Source: Zymoseptoria tritici IPO323
Taxonomy: Eukaryota > Ascomycota > Dothideomycetes > Mycosphaerellales > Mycosphaerellaceae
Length of the DNA: 64,000 nucleotides
Assembly (NCBI RefSeq): GCF_000219625.1
Contig: NC_018209.1
Span: 1,116,001-1,180,000, forward strand
Direction of reading: 5' to 3'
The notes below the pieces were generated by a model. It ran no database searches, had not been told where the DNA came from, and saw only the letters and a program-made list of their open reading frames with translations. The position numbers and the translations under genes were made by a program. This document shows positions 55,553 through 64,000 of this stretch, in pieces; positions within the stretch are counted from its first letter, which is position 1; each line of letters starts with the position of its first letter.

Positions 55553-56400
55553 GTTGGAAGTTGTTGCTTGACGGGCTTGCTTGATCTGGTATGGTTCGTG
55601 TTCGTGTGCTTCAGAGGCGACCTTGATGGTTGATGAAAGGAAACACAACGAGGAAGAGCCGCGATAAGGATAAGACGGTGAAGGTGGGGAAGCTTGGACT
55701 GGCACGTGCAAGCTAGCGTCTGATCTAGACCGAGAGAAGAAGGAGCCGACGTGGCGTCTTCGTTGCTTCGTCTTCTCCTTCCACACTTGGCTTCATCCCA
55801 CGCAGTCCTCCCACGAATAGCAATGCTCGCATGTCAAGACGACGAACATGTTGTCAGGCCTCCGTGCTGGACTTCGCGTCTCGGTACGAACCCACCACCA
55901 CCCCTGCGCAGATCACTGCAACCCGGACCGTGCCATCCCGCGCTCACATTTCTCCTTGACCTCGCAAAACAAGACTTCTACAACTTCATTCGTTGCTTGA
56001 CCATCGCTCACCACATTCGCTCCTGCATCCAATCCTAGCCGCCGGAGTGCTAGACCTGAGGGACCGTTCTCCGCCGTCCAGTATATTTCTCCAGCACTGC
56101 TTTTACACAGCACATAGCGACTCGTGCCATGCTGTGCCCCTGGGAGAATCACAGCAAGGAACACAGACGCTATCTCCTACTTCTGCTCTACCGCCGAGGA
56201 GCGGCCCGAATAGCATGTCTCACGCGGGTACAGAGAAGATCTAATGTCCTATATCAAGAACAAAGGAATTCGTAAGTATATTGACATTGCTCCTTCCGTC
56301 TCTTTGTCATTTCTTGTGCGTTGCTTCGTTACTAGACGATCGTCGCGACACTCGACGTTTACAAGCACGCCCTTCAACACACTCGCCCACCACTCTCAGC
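55553..56400. promoter_or_regulatory. Divergent intergenic region
   Basis: This region separates the small Cys-rich gene from the lipase gene and should contain both promoters. Short frames here carry no recognisable domain. Confidence 0.4.
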
Positions 56401-57545
56401 ATGTCTCTTCTCACGCCACTCCTTCTTTTGATTTCGTCCCTCGCCCTCGCGTCGCCTCTTCTGCCACGAGCTGTACCCGCCTTCGCCTTCGATGGCGATG
56501 CGCCTTTCACAGTCAATGCGGACGGTCTCGCGGCCTCTCTCACATGTCCAAACGGAAACCCGACCACCAAATCGCCGCCCGTACTGCTCGTTCACGGCAC
56601 TGCCACGACCGGGCAAGAGACCTGGGCAGATGGATACGTGCCAGCGCTGAAGGCTAATGGCTACACTGCCTGCTACATCACGATTCGTACGGGATCAACT
56701 CCAACTCATATGTTGCTCCATCTGACAAAGTCTACCAGCAAATCGGTCCATGGGCGACATGCAGGTCAACGCCGAGTACGTGGCCTACAACCTGCACTAC
56801 CTCTCTTCGCTCTCGGGCGGACTTCCCGTCGCGGTGATCGCACACAGTCAGGGCAATCCGAATGTTCAGTGGTCTTTGCAATTCTGGCCGAGCACGCGGA
56901 AGGTCACCCGGGCCTTCGTCGCTCTGGCGCCTGACTTTAACGGCATCAACTTGTTTGACAGTGCCCTTTCGGAAGTCTGCAAGACCGGTCTCTGTCAGCC
57001 TGCACTCTGGCAGCAAAGTGCCGGCAGTCAGTACTACAAGGCGTTGCATGCGAACAGGTTTACTGCGCAGGTTCCGACGACTTCGATTTGGACCAAGGTA
57101 TGCGGTATACAAGGTCTAGATTCCTTTGCTGAGCTAATGCTATCACAGTACGACGGCATTGTTTCTCCCAGCAGCAGAAACGCTCAGCTGCCAGGCGCAA
57201 CTGTCATCTCAATCCAAGATCTCTGCCCGCTACGACCCACAATCCATACCACGATGACCGTCTCATCCGCGGCTTACAGTCTAGCACTGGACGCATTGAA
57301 CAATGAAGGCATTGCGAGCTTGTCCCGCGTGAGGAAGAACGCCTTCAGCATCTGTCTGCGAGTTTCAGCGAAGAATATGAAGTCTTCTGTGGCGGATGAT
57401 CTGACTTCATTATTTGACAACCTCGTTAAAGGATTTATGTAAGTCACGCACTACCAGTATTGCACGCGACATGTTCTAACAAAATCACAGCCAGGGAGCG
57501 AGAGTCAAGTCCGAACCAGCCGTTAAAGCATATGCTCTGTCATAG
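56401..57545 (+). CDS. Secreted lipase, Candida antarctica lipase B type
   Basis: There are four exons: 56401-56686, 56739-57097, 57149-57438 and 57491-57545 (329 residues; introns 52, 51 and 52 bp). The start is MSLLTPLLLLISSLALAS, a clear signal peptide. After splicing the first intron the protein reads CYITIPNRSMGDMQVNAEYVA, closely following CALB in this region. The predicted triad is Ser132 (AHSQG), Asp217 (YDGIV) and His248 (TIHTT). The oxyanion segment VLLVHGTATTG precedes. The C-terminus QGARVKSEPAVKAYALS needs the last intron to be removed; otherwise translation stops at 57442. It probably hydrolyses lipids or esters outside the cell. Confidence 0.85.
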
Positions 57546-57672
57546 GAAACGAGGGTATATACTTCAACTCTTATTACTCCCGCCCAACGCAATTCAACAA
57601 ACCGCGCAACAGGTGGTATCTCTCCAAAGCGAAGCAATCCAAAGAAACCCACTCCTTCTCCCAAGTCCATCT

Positions 57673-58709
57673 CTACTGGCCCATAGCAGTCTTTCTCTCC
57701 TCCCTGGCTTTGGCCACACTCGGCCTCGCCTGTAATCTCTCATTCCACGCCCAAGCAGCCGGGAATTCCTTCTCCCACTCGGCCGCGAAGTCTCCGCCCA
57801 TGAGGTGCGGCGGGAACAGGATCAGCCAGTGCCATGGCACGAACGCGAGGTCGGCGTACGTGCACTTCGAGCCTACGAGGTATTCGTTGCCCGTCTTCTT
57901 CAAGTGCAAGTCGATGACGCCGATGACTCGCTTGATTTCGTTGCCGTAGCGCTCTTGGCAGGACTCGAGTTTCTCGGGGTGGTAGAGGGTAAACCAGGCT
58001 GTAAGAAACAAGTCAGTTGCTGAGCTTTACGAGACGAGGTGCAGATTCTTTTTGCTCACCTTTCTGACCAAAGTATGGACCCTGTCCACTCAACTGCAAG
58101 TGGAACCAGCAACGACTCTCAATCCTGTCCGTGGTGTCCGTGTAGCTGAGCGTGTGTGCGCCGTCGTACGTCTCGAGCAGGTACTCGATGATGGCACCGG
58201 ACTCCCAGACCGTGGCGCCGGTGTTTGGGTCCTCGATCGCCGGCACGCGGCCGTTGGGGTTGATCGCCTCGAAGGGCTCTTTCTTGAGGTCGGCGAAGTC
58301 CTTGAGGATGGTTTCGTACTTTTGTCTGTCAGCTGATGTTTTTTGAAGCAAGAGTGGAAAGGTTATTGCATACAGGAATTGACAGCTCATTCATGATGAT
58401 GGCCACCTTCCATGGGTTCGGTCCGCCGGCGTGGGAGTACAGCTTGATGGGCTTCTCGGCTTTCTTGGTCGCTGCGGTGGTGGTGGTCGCTGGAGCAGTG
58501 GTCGCAGGAGTGGTTGTCGCTGGAGCCGTCGCTGCAACGGGCGCCTTGGTCGCCGGCACATCAGCGACAGCTGGAGTTGTTGCTGCGGGCATGGTGGTCG
58601 TTGAAGAGGTGGTCGCGGGGGTCGTGGTGTTGCTCGGAGCAGCCATTGACGAGCGCTTGGACTTTCCGCTGAGGGCAGCCTTGATCTTGTCCATTTTGGC
58701 GATGTTCAA
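57673..58709 (-). CDS. Glutathione S-transferase with Ala/Thr-rich N-terminal extension
   Basis: There are three exons: 58709-58374, 58318-58060 and 57998-57673 (306 residues; introns 55 and 61 bp). The GST part starts near residue 84 with KPIKLYSHAGGPNPWKVAIIMNELSIPYETI, then EAINPNGRVPAIEDP and the glutathione-contacting WESGAIIEYLLE. The helical C-domain has YADLAFVPWHWLILF. This resembles fungal Ure2-like GSTs that conjugate glutathione to electrophiles or reduce peroxides. Unusual is the first 80 residues: after MNIAKMDKIKAALSGKSKRS comes a low-complexity Ala/Thr/Pro stretch (TTTPATTS, TTAPATTT). It could be a linker or targeting tail. An alternative start is at 58694. The gene is convergent with the lipase gene, whose stop lies 127 bp away. 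Confidence 0.88.
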
Positions 58710-59420
58710 AAAACTTGTTACGGCAAGTTAGAGGTCTATGGTGTTATCTGGTGAGAGAACGTGGAGCTGAACAATGTTCTTGACTGACGTTCTTCTGCAG
58801 AGTTTATGTAGCTGCGATCAGCATTTTCTCAAACCTCCCTCGGTCCTAGTCTTCCCCTCTCGTCACTGCGATCGGCGTGCACGATGGCTGAGATAACACC
58901 AAAGCTACCTGAGGCGTAGCCGCTTATTAGTCGCGACCATGGAAACACTGTGGAGTGAGTTTGCGAGCCTCTTGTTCCGAACCACCCGACTTCAAGGTTC
59001 GAGGTACAGTTGCTTCGTTATCTCATATGCCTGTCTATATACTCACTTCTCTCAGTCCTTCTCGTGTTATCGGAAACGGAATGTTTGACATCTGTCAGTT
59101 TTCAGTTCACCATCGGTCCAGCCACTCGATCGACAACCACATCAAGGCACGGCAATGTGCAATGACGATGAGGGGCTGGCGCCTCGAACGCTAAATGGAA
59201 AATAAGTTCTACACCATCGCGCCAACGATGTCCGAGCTCTGGATACTTATACTGCTTCGAGCCTTCGAGAGACCGCGATTCAGTGCTACGTGCCATCTCT
59301 TTTCTCTGATTTCTTCTACTACTGTTCAGCAGTCCAGAAAGAAGTCTATGATGAGTCTAAATGAACCACATTTTTTCAACATCTTCTGGGTGGTCTGTAT
59401 ATCGGCGACAACGCCATTAA
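58710..59420. promoter_or_regulatory. GST upstream region and border to transposon block
   Basis: This contains the GST promoter. Base composition shifts to AT-rich TA-dense sequence near 59400-59460. No gene is seen. Confidence 0.45.
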
Positions 59421-59879
59421 TTAAACCTTGTCGATTCATGCTATATATTACACGCTACATGCATGTTCATTACACCACCCTCGTCGTCGTAGTAACCAGC
59501 TATCTTATTAACTAGCTACCTTACTATCGCCGCCTCTTAAAAGGACTGCTGCTACTGCTACTGCAGTAACTACCAAACTATAAGCCTATAGGTTTACGCT
59601 ACTATAGTGTTATTAATCTAAACGGTAGCACCGAATCTAGTATAAATAATACATCGTCGTCGCCGCTGTTTATAGCTAACAGAGCCGACGTTAGTAGGTA
59701 GCTATTACCAAAGTAAGCTATAGATAGTATCGCCGGTAATAGAGCTATAGTTAGTAAGTGTAGCCTACGAATTAACGACCAACTAAGCTATTGTAGTGTT
59801 AGTTTATATAGCGTATATTATAACAATAGTGTTAGTACGTATTCTTCACTAGCTACTGTTTCCTATATTAATATTAATA

Positions 59880-60480
59880 GCTATTAAGGTAGTGCTATAG
59901 CTATACAATTAACGTTCTTCTTGCGGTTCGCATAAGGCGTAAGTTTAACGTATAGACGGCCGGCATTAATCTAGCTATAAATGTCGTAGTTAGTGTATTC
60001 GCGAACTACGTCCTTAACCAGCCTAAGGAAGTGTGCTTGTGCAGCTATAGTTGCAGACTTGTCGACAATAGTGTTATCTTTAATGCGGTAAAACGCGTTC
60101 TTAAGGTCCTTACTAACACTGCTAAGGTGCACTTTAAGCCTACGAATTAATAGATTAATAGATACCTCGTCGCCCTCGTTACTACCCTTAACGTAGAACT
60201 CTTAAGCTGGCTAGTTAGGGTGCACTATAGTCGTATTAAGGCCCTAATATCGACCGACTATTACGTAGATCTACTCTCGCGTAAGGGGGTAGTCGTTAAA
60301 GCGGTAATCTCGGAGAATATGTCGACAAGCCGCATAGTGCTTAAGCTAGTAGTAGCAATAGTAATAAGGTAGATTCGAAGGGTAGTAGGAACGGTAGTAG
60401 TGTTTCTACAAGGGCTTGCCGGAGTTCTCGTCAATTTCCGCTGCCTTCCATTCCACTGCTATGGCCCTTTAAACGACCCT
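59880..60480 (-). pseudogene. Unidentified RIP-decayed coding relic
   Basis: On the minus strand a long coherent protein can be followed in one frame with stops only at Gln-type codons. Recognisable pieces are KHYYRSYYPSNL, YAACRHILRDYRFNDYPLTR, LLIRRLKVHLSSVSKDLKNA, AQAHFLRLVKDVVREYTNYD and GRLYVKLTPYANRKKNV. I recognise no family. It is probably part of a repeat, since the decay pattern is RIP-like. Sequence at 59460-59880 is AT-rich and unassigned. Confidence 0.45.
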
Positions 60481-60939
60481 TAGATAGTTCTCTAGGTGTC
60501 AGAGGCTGGTGCCTGAGGCTGCATCGGCTGTGCCGATGCCTAGGCCAACGCCTAACGGACGAACGCCGGTTCAGAAATCCACTAGGCCGAATTAGGAACA
60601 AGCTTCCTTTCGGCCGACTAGAAGGCTACGTATGCGCCAAGCGACGCTATACGCACACATAGCTTATACTCGACGTTCCGTTGTTCTAGATAGATCTTCT
60701 TTTCGGTAGCTTTAGAATTTTATACATTCGGATCTAGACCTTTATGCGCAACTTCGGTTTAGACCCTTACATTTTCTAAAGCTCGCTATCGAATAGATCC
60801 CTTGACAGAAATACTGCCTAAACTTCAGGCGTAGCTCGCTATAGAGATAGAGCGGATTCGAAACGAATATCGCGCTACTATTGTAGAGACCGAAGCTATA
60901 TATAACGAACAACATCGAGCTAACGAGCTCGCATAACGC

Positions 60940-61000
60940 GAACTCGAGATAGTACGATACGAACTCGAGGTAGTATAACGCGAACTCGAGACACGTCTTA
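60940..61000 (+). repeat. Short tandem repeat with CGAACTCGAG words
   Basis: There are three imperfect units of 21 bp (for example ATACGAACTCGAGGTAGTAT) at the start of the gypsy coding region, probably encoding a charged coiled repeat rich in Glu/Arg. Confidence 0.6.
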
Positions 61001-61737
61001 AACGAGCCGGAAAACGACTAGTATAACGGACGCCGGAAGCGAGTAGCTCTAGACTCGCCCCGGAAACAATCGAAACAACAACGACGGACATAAATACGAT
61101 AAACATAATAAATACGAACGACGACTATATACCGAGACGCCCGAAAGAGCGTCTCCCGACGCTACGGACCTTTAGCGGCAAAAGATCAGAATAGGAAGAC
61201 TAGCACCTCGCTACCTTATTAAAGCTTGCTATCGATAAAGTAGCTATTAGTAAGGACTTCGACTAATTCCTCTACTTAATAAGTAGGCTCGAAGAGAGTG
61301 CGGCGAGAATAGCAAGAACAACTATCGAGAACGCTCTCCGACTCGGGTAAGGTAACGCGAACAATTTCCTCGAGTACCTAAACGGTATCTATAGCGACAT
61401 AAACTAGCAACGACGAGCGCTATAAACCCTCTCGAGGATATAACAGGGCGACAACGAACCTATCGCGACCTACCTACCTTAATTCGAGGTAGTTCTCGCT
61501 AATGCGGGAATAGCCGAGACCCTCTCGCCGGATATAGAATCGGACCCGAAGCTCGAAGGTATTCGGATTACCCTTCTCGAGAACTCTCTTAACGAAGAGA
61601 TGCGTAAGGCATTACTCCCGTTTGCCTTAAACCCGCCGGACAAGTACTTAACCTTTACGAGAAACCTTCTTACTATTAGCGGATCGCTCGCAAACCTTCG
61701 TTTTCGGTCGAATATGTCTAGACCCTCTGCTCCCCAG

Positions 61738-61830
61738 GCGACCCTACTATCGACAGGGTCACGGGCGACCCTACTATTAATAGGGTTACGGGCGACCCTA
61801 CTATCGACAGGGTTACGGGCGACCCTACCG
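61738..61830 (+). repeat. 27-bp tandem repeat in gypsy gag
   Basis: There are three full copies and one partial copy of a 27-bp unit (GCGACCCTACTATCGACAGG plus GTTACGG or close variants). They encode a nine-residue repeat ATLLSTGSR and variants. Each unit holds a near-palindrome CCCTA..ATAGGG. Confidence 0.85.
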
Positions 61831-64000
61831 CGAGAATCGAAAGACGAAATAGATTAGGAACCGACTCGATCTAACTAAGTCGAGTTAAGCAACAAGAAGA
61901 GAGCAAAGTAGGTTACAAGAGAGACAATATAGGCTCGAAGGGAACAAGGCCTTTGTCTCCGTTGCGGGATAAAAGGGCACCTTATCGCCGACTATACCTA
62001 TCTTGCCGCCCGAAACCCGAACGCTATATAAGCTACGGTTAGTAAGGCCGAGCGCGAGATATAGAAAGTCTTTCTAGAAGAAGACAACGACTCGGTATCG
62101 GAAAACGAGTAGCCTCTACGACAAGTCGTCTGTAGAGGCAGAGTTAGATACAAGCAGAAGTAGAGTAGAATATCTTTCGAGATACAAAAATAGAACGATC
62201 TCTTTTCTATGCTTCTACTATTATTAACGACGACGCACTTTAATTCTCTCTTATCGACAACGGCAGCTAATCGTATTATCTAATAAACGAACAGTTAGCT
62301 AAGAGACTCCGGCTCCCGTAGATTCCTATTCTAAGACAAAAGGTTATTAGCGCGCAAGGATCCCCCTCGCAGAAGAAGGGAATCTCTTTTATTACTAAGT
62401 TCTCTCTTAATGTCGGCGGGCATAAGTCTACGGCGTTTGCTTACGCCGTACCCGACCTATAAGAGGACCTTATTCTCGGAAGGCCTTATCTCTTTTACGA
62501 GAGTATATAAGTTATCGAGTCGACGAACCGTCTCGAGTTCCTTCTCGACAGTTTTTCGATACCTTACAAGATATAGCTAATAGGTTCTACGAAGGCTAAG
62601 GCCGTTAGTAGAGCTACCTTTAGATACCTCGCTCGGTTATCTTAGAAACGAGATATTACTATCTTTACCGCCTCCCTCGAAGACATCGAGAAGGCGTTAC
62701 GTACGAAGAAAGCCCTTACTTGTAAGGATATTGTCGAGAAGCTTCCTAAATACTACCGCCCCTAGATACGTACCTTTATCCGGGAAGGAGAGCAGCTACC
62801 TCCGTATCGACCCGGATTTAACTACGAGATCCTACTTACTACCGATAGTAACGGGAAACCTAGCGAACCTCCCTAGGGCCCTCTCTACAATATAACCTAG
62901 GACGAGCTTTTAGTCCTCCGGAAGGAACTATACTCGCTCCTTAAGAAGGGCTATATTCGGTATAGCAAGTCCCCTACCGCTGCGCTAGTTCTTTTCGCTA
63001 AGAAACCCGGCGGCGGCCTTCGTTTCTATATCGACTACCGTAGACTAAACGCTATTACCTTAAAGGACCGTTTTCCCCTCCTGCTTATCTAAGAGACGCT
63101 TACGTCTCTTAGTAAAGCTAAGTAGCTTACAAAGCTCGACGTTTCTACTACATTTCATCGGATCCGTATTGCTAAAGGCGAGGAATAGAAGACTACTTTC
63201 CGTACCCGCTACAGCTTGTTCGAGTAGAACGTTTGCCCCTTTAGTCTTACTAGTACGCCGGCTACCTTCTAACGGTATCTAAACTAGATCCTACGCGACT
63301 TACTCGACAACTTTTGTATAGCCTATATCGACGACATCCTTATCTTCTCTTCCGGTACCCTTGCCGACTACTAGGAGAAGGTAACGTAGGTTTTATAACG
63401 CATCGAGGATAGCGAGCTTGTCCTAGATATATCGAAGTGCGAGTTCGAGACTCGTACTACGAAGTACCTAGGATATATCGTTAAAGTAGGTATCGGCGTA
63501 CGAATAGACCCCGCGAAGGTATAGGCTATCTGGGACTAGGATAGACCCCTAACTATTCGCGGAGTCCGCTTGTTCCTTAGGTTCGCTAATTACTATAGGA
63601 TGTTTATCCGCAAGTATAGCAATCTCGTTTGCCCTCTTACCGATCTTACGAAGAAGACGATAGGCTTTCGTTAGGGAGACGAACAGGATAAGGCTTTCGA
63701 GGATATTAAGGACGCTTTTATCTACGGGCCTGTCCTAGCGAGCTACGACCCGGACAAGAAGACGCGAGTCGAGCCCGACTCTTTAGGCTAGGCGACAGGC
63801 GGTGTATTACATTAATTCGATACGGCACTACAGACTTAGCGACCGGTAGCGTTCTTCTCGCAGCGACACGCTATTGCCGAGATTAACTACGACATCTACG
63901 ACAAAGAACTCTTAGCTATCGTTAAGTGTTTAAAGGAATGGAATTCGGAACTACGCGGACTAAAGCACGAATTCGAGGTCCTTACGGATTATAAGAACCT

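Larger units (their letters stand above)
60495..64000 (+). mobile_element. Ty3/gypsy LTR retrotransposon, RIP-mutated, cut by the window end
   Basis: Gag-pol runs on the plus strand. A gag-like region at about 61180-61860 includes ALRLGQGNANNFLEYLN and EEMRKALLPFALNPPDKYL. A zinc knuckle CLRCGIKGHL follows near 61950, then a protease-like region near 62240. Reverse transcriptase spans about 62880-63500 with CIAYIDDILIF near 63315. The RT-RNase H connection has FEDIKDAFIYGPVLASYDPDK near 63700, and an RNase H start ends [20 protein letters not shown]. Order RT then RNase H with no integrase before RT defines gypsy type. Stops are mainly at Gln/Trp codons. A 5' LTR may start near 60498 (TGTCAGAGGC), but no partner LTR is in the window, so this is a guess. 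Confidence 0.82.

Noticed and set aside
1..64000. Secondary-metabolite or siderophore biosynthesis cluster
   Set aside because: Apart from the transporter there is no synthetase, polyketide synthase or tailoring enzyme set nearby.

Overview
This window comes from a filamentous ascomycete (Pezizomycotina), most likely a Dothideomycete; the class-level call is inference. The support is short introns (about 50-60 bp, GT..AG, CTRAY-type branch sites), a class-rich chitin synthase, a HET-domain gene, a fungal siderophore transporter, and AT-rich repeats whose decayed reading frames are broken mainly at Gln (CAG/CAA to TAG/TAA) and Trp codons. That is the signature of repeat-induced point mutation (RIP). 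The DNA alternates between GC-rich gene islands and AT-rich transposon blocks.

Layout. 1-3744: the 3' part of a chitin synthase gene, convergent with RAD57 (minus). 3857-9339: a complete but dead Ty1/copia element (171-bp LTRs, target duplication AGGTG) inserted about 110 bp upstream of the RAD57 start. 9345-20591: a carnitine acetyltransferase, a HET/ankyrin gene with an apparent N-terminal frameshift, a mitochondrial PPR-type gene and an unrecognised acidic-protein gene. 22176-28527: a second, longer copia copy in reverse orientation (target duplication CTCTT). 28573-35523: a roughly 7-kb terminal-inverted-repeat DNA transposon, probably MULE-like, with an 11-bp flanking direct repeat, two convergent decayed genes and many short arrays of a 12-bp unit. 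35535-59400: a gene island with a siderophore-iron transporter (two perfect ATCWGATAA sites in its promoter), a CorA-like channel gene, MAK16, two tandem MYND-finger paralogs (one frameshifted), an Hsp110/Hsp88 chaperone with an upstream heat-shock element, a 4.3-kb stretch without recognisable genes, two tiny Cys-rich genes, a CALB-type secreted lipase and a glutathione S-transferase. 59420-64000: a RIP-mutated block holding an unidentified relic and the 5' part of a Ty3/gypsy element that runs off the window.

The genes form no operon or biosynthetic cluster; they are ordinary housekeeping and accessory fungal genes. The most unusual signals lie in the repeats. The first is a 72-nt tRNA-like cloverleaf followed by a hairpin and a T5 run, antisense, at the same place in both copia copies. 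The second is the dispersed in-frame 12-bp minisatellites of the DNA transposon. The third is a drop in RIP at the outer ends of both copia elements.

All calls come from reading the sequence. No database search, expression or structure data were available, and exon borders are predictions.
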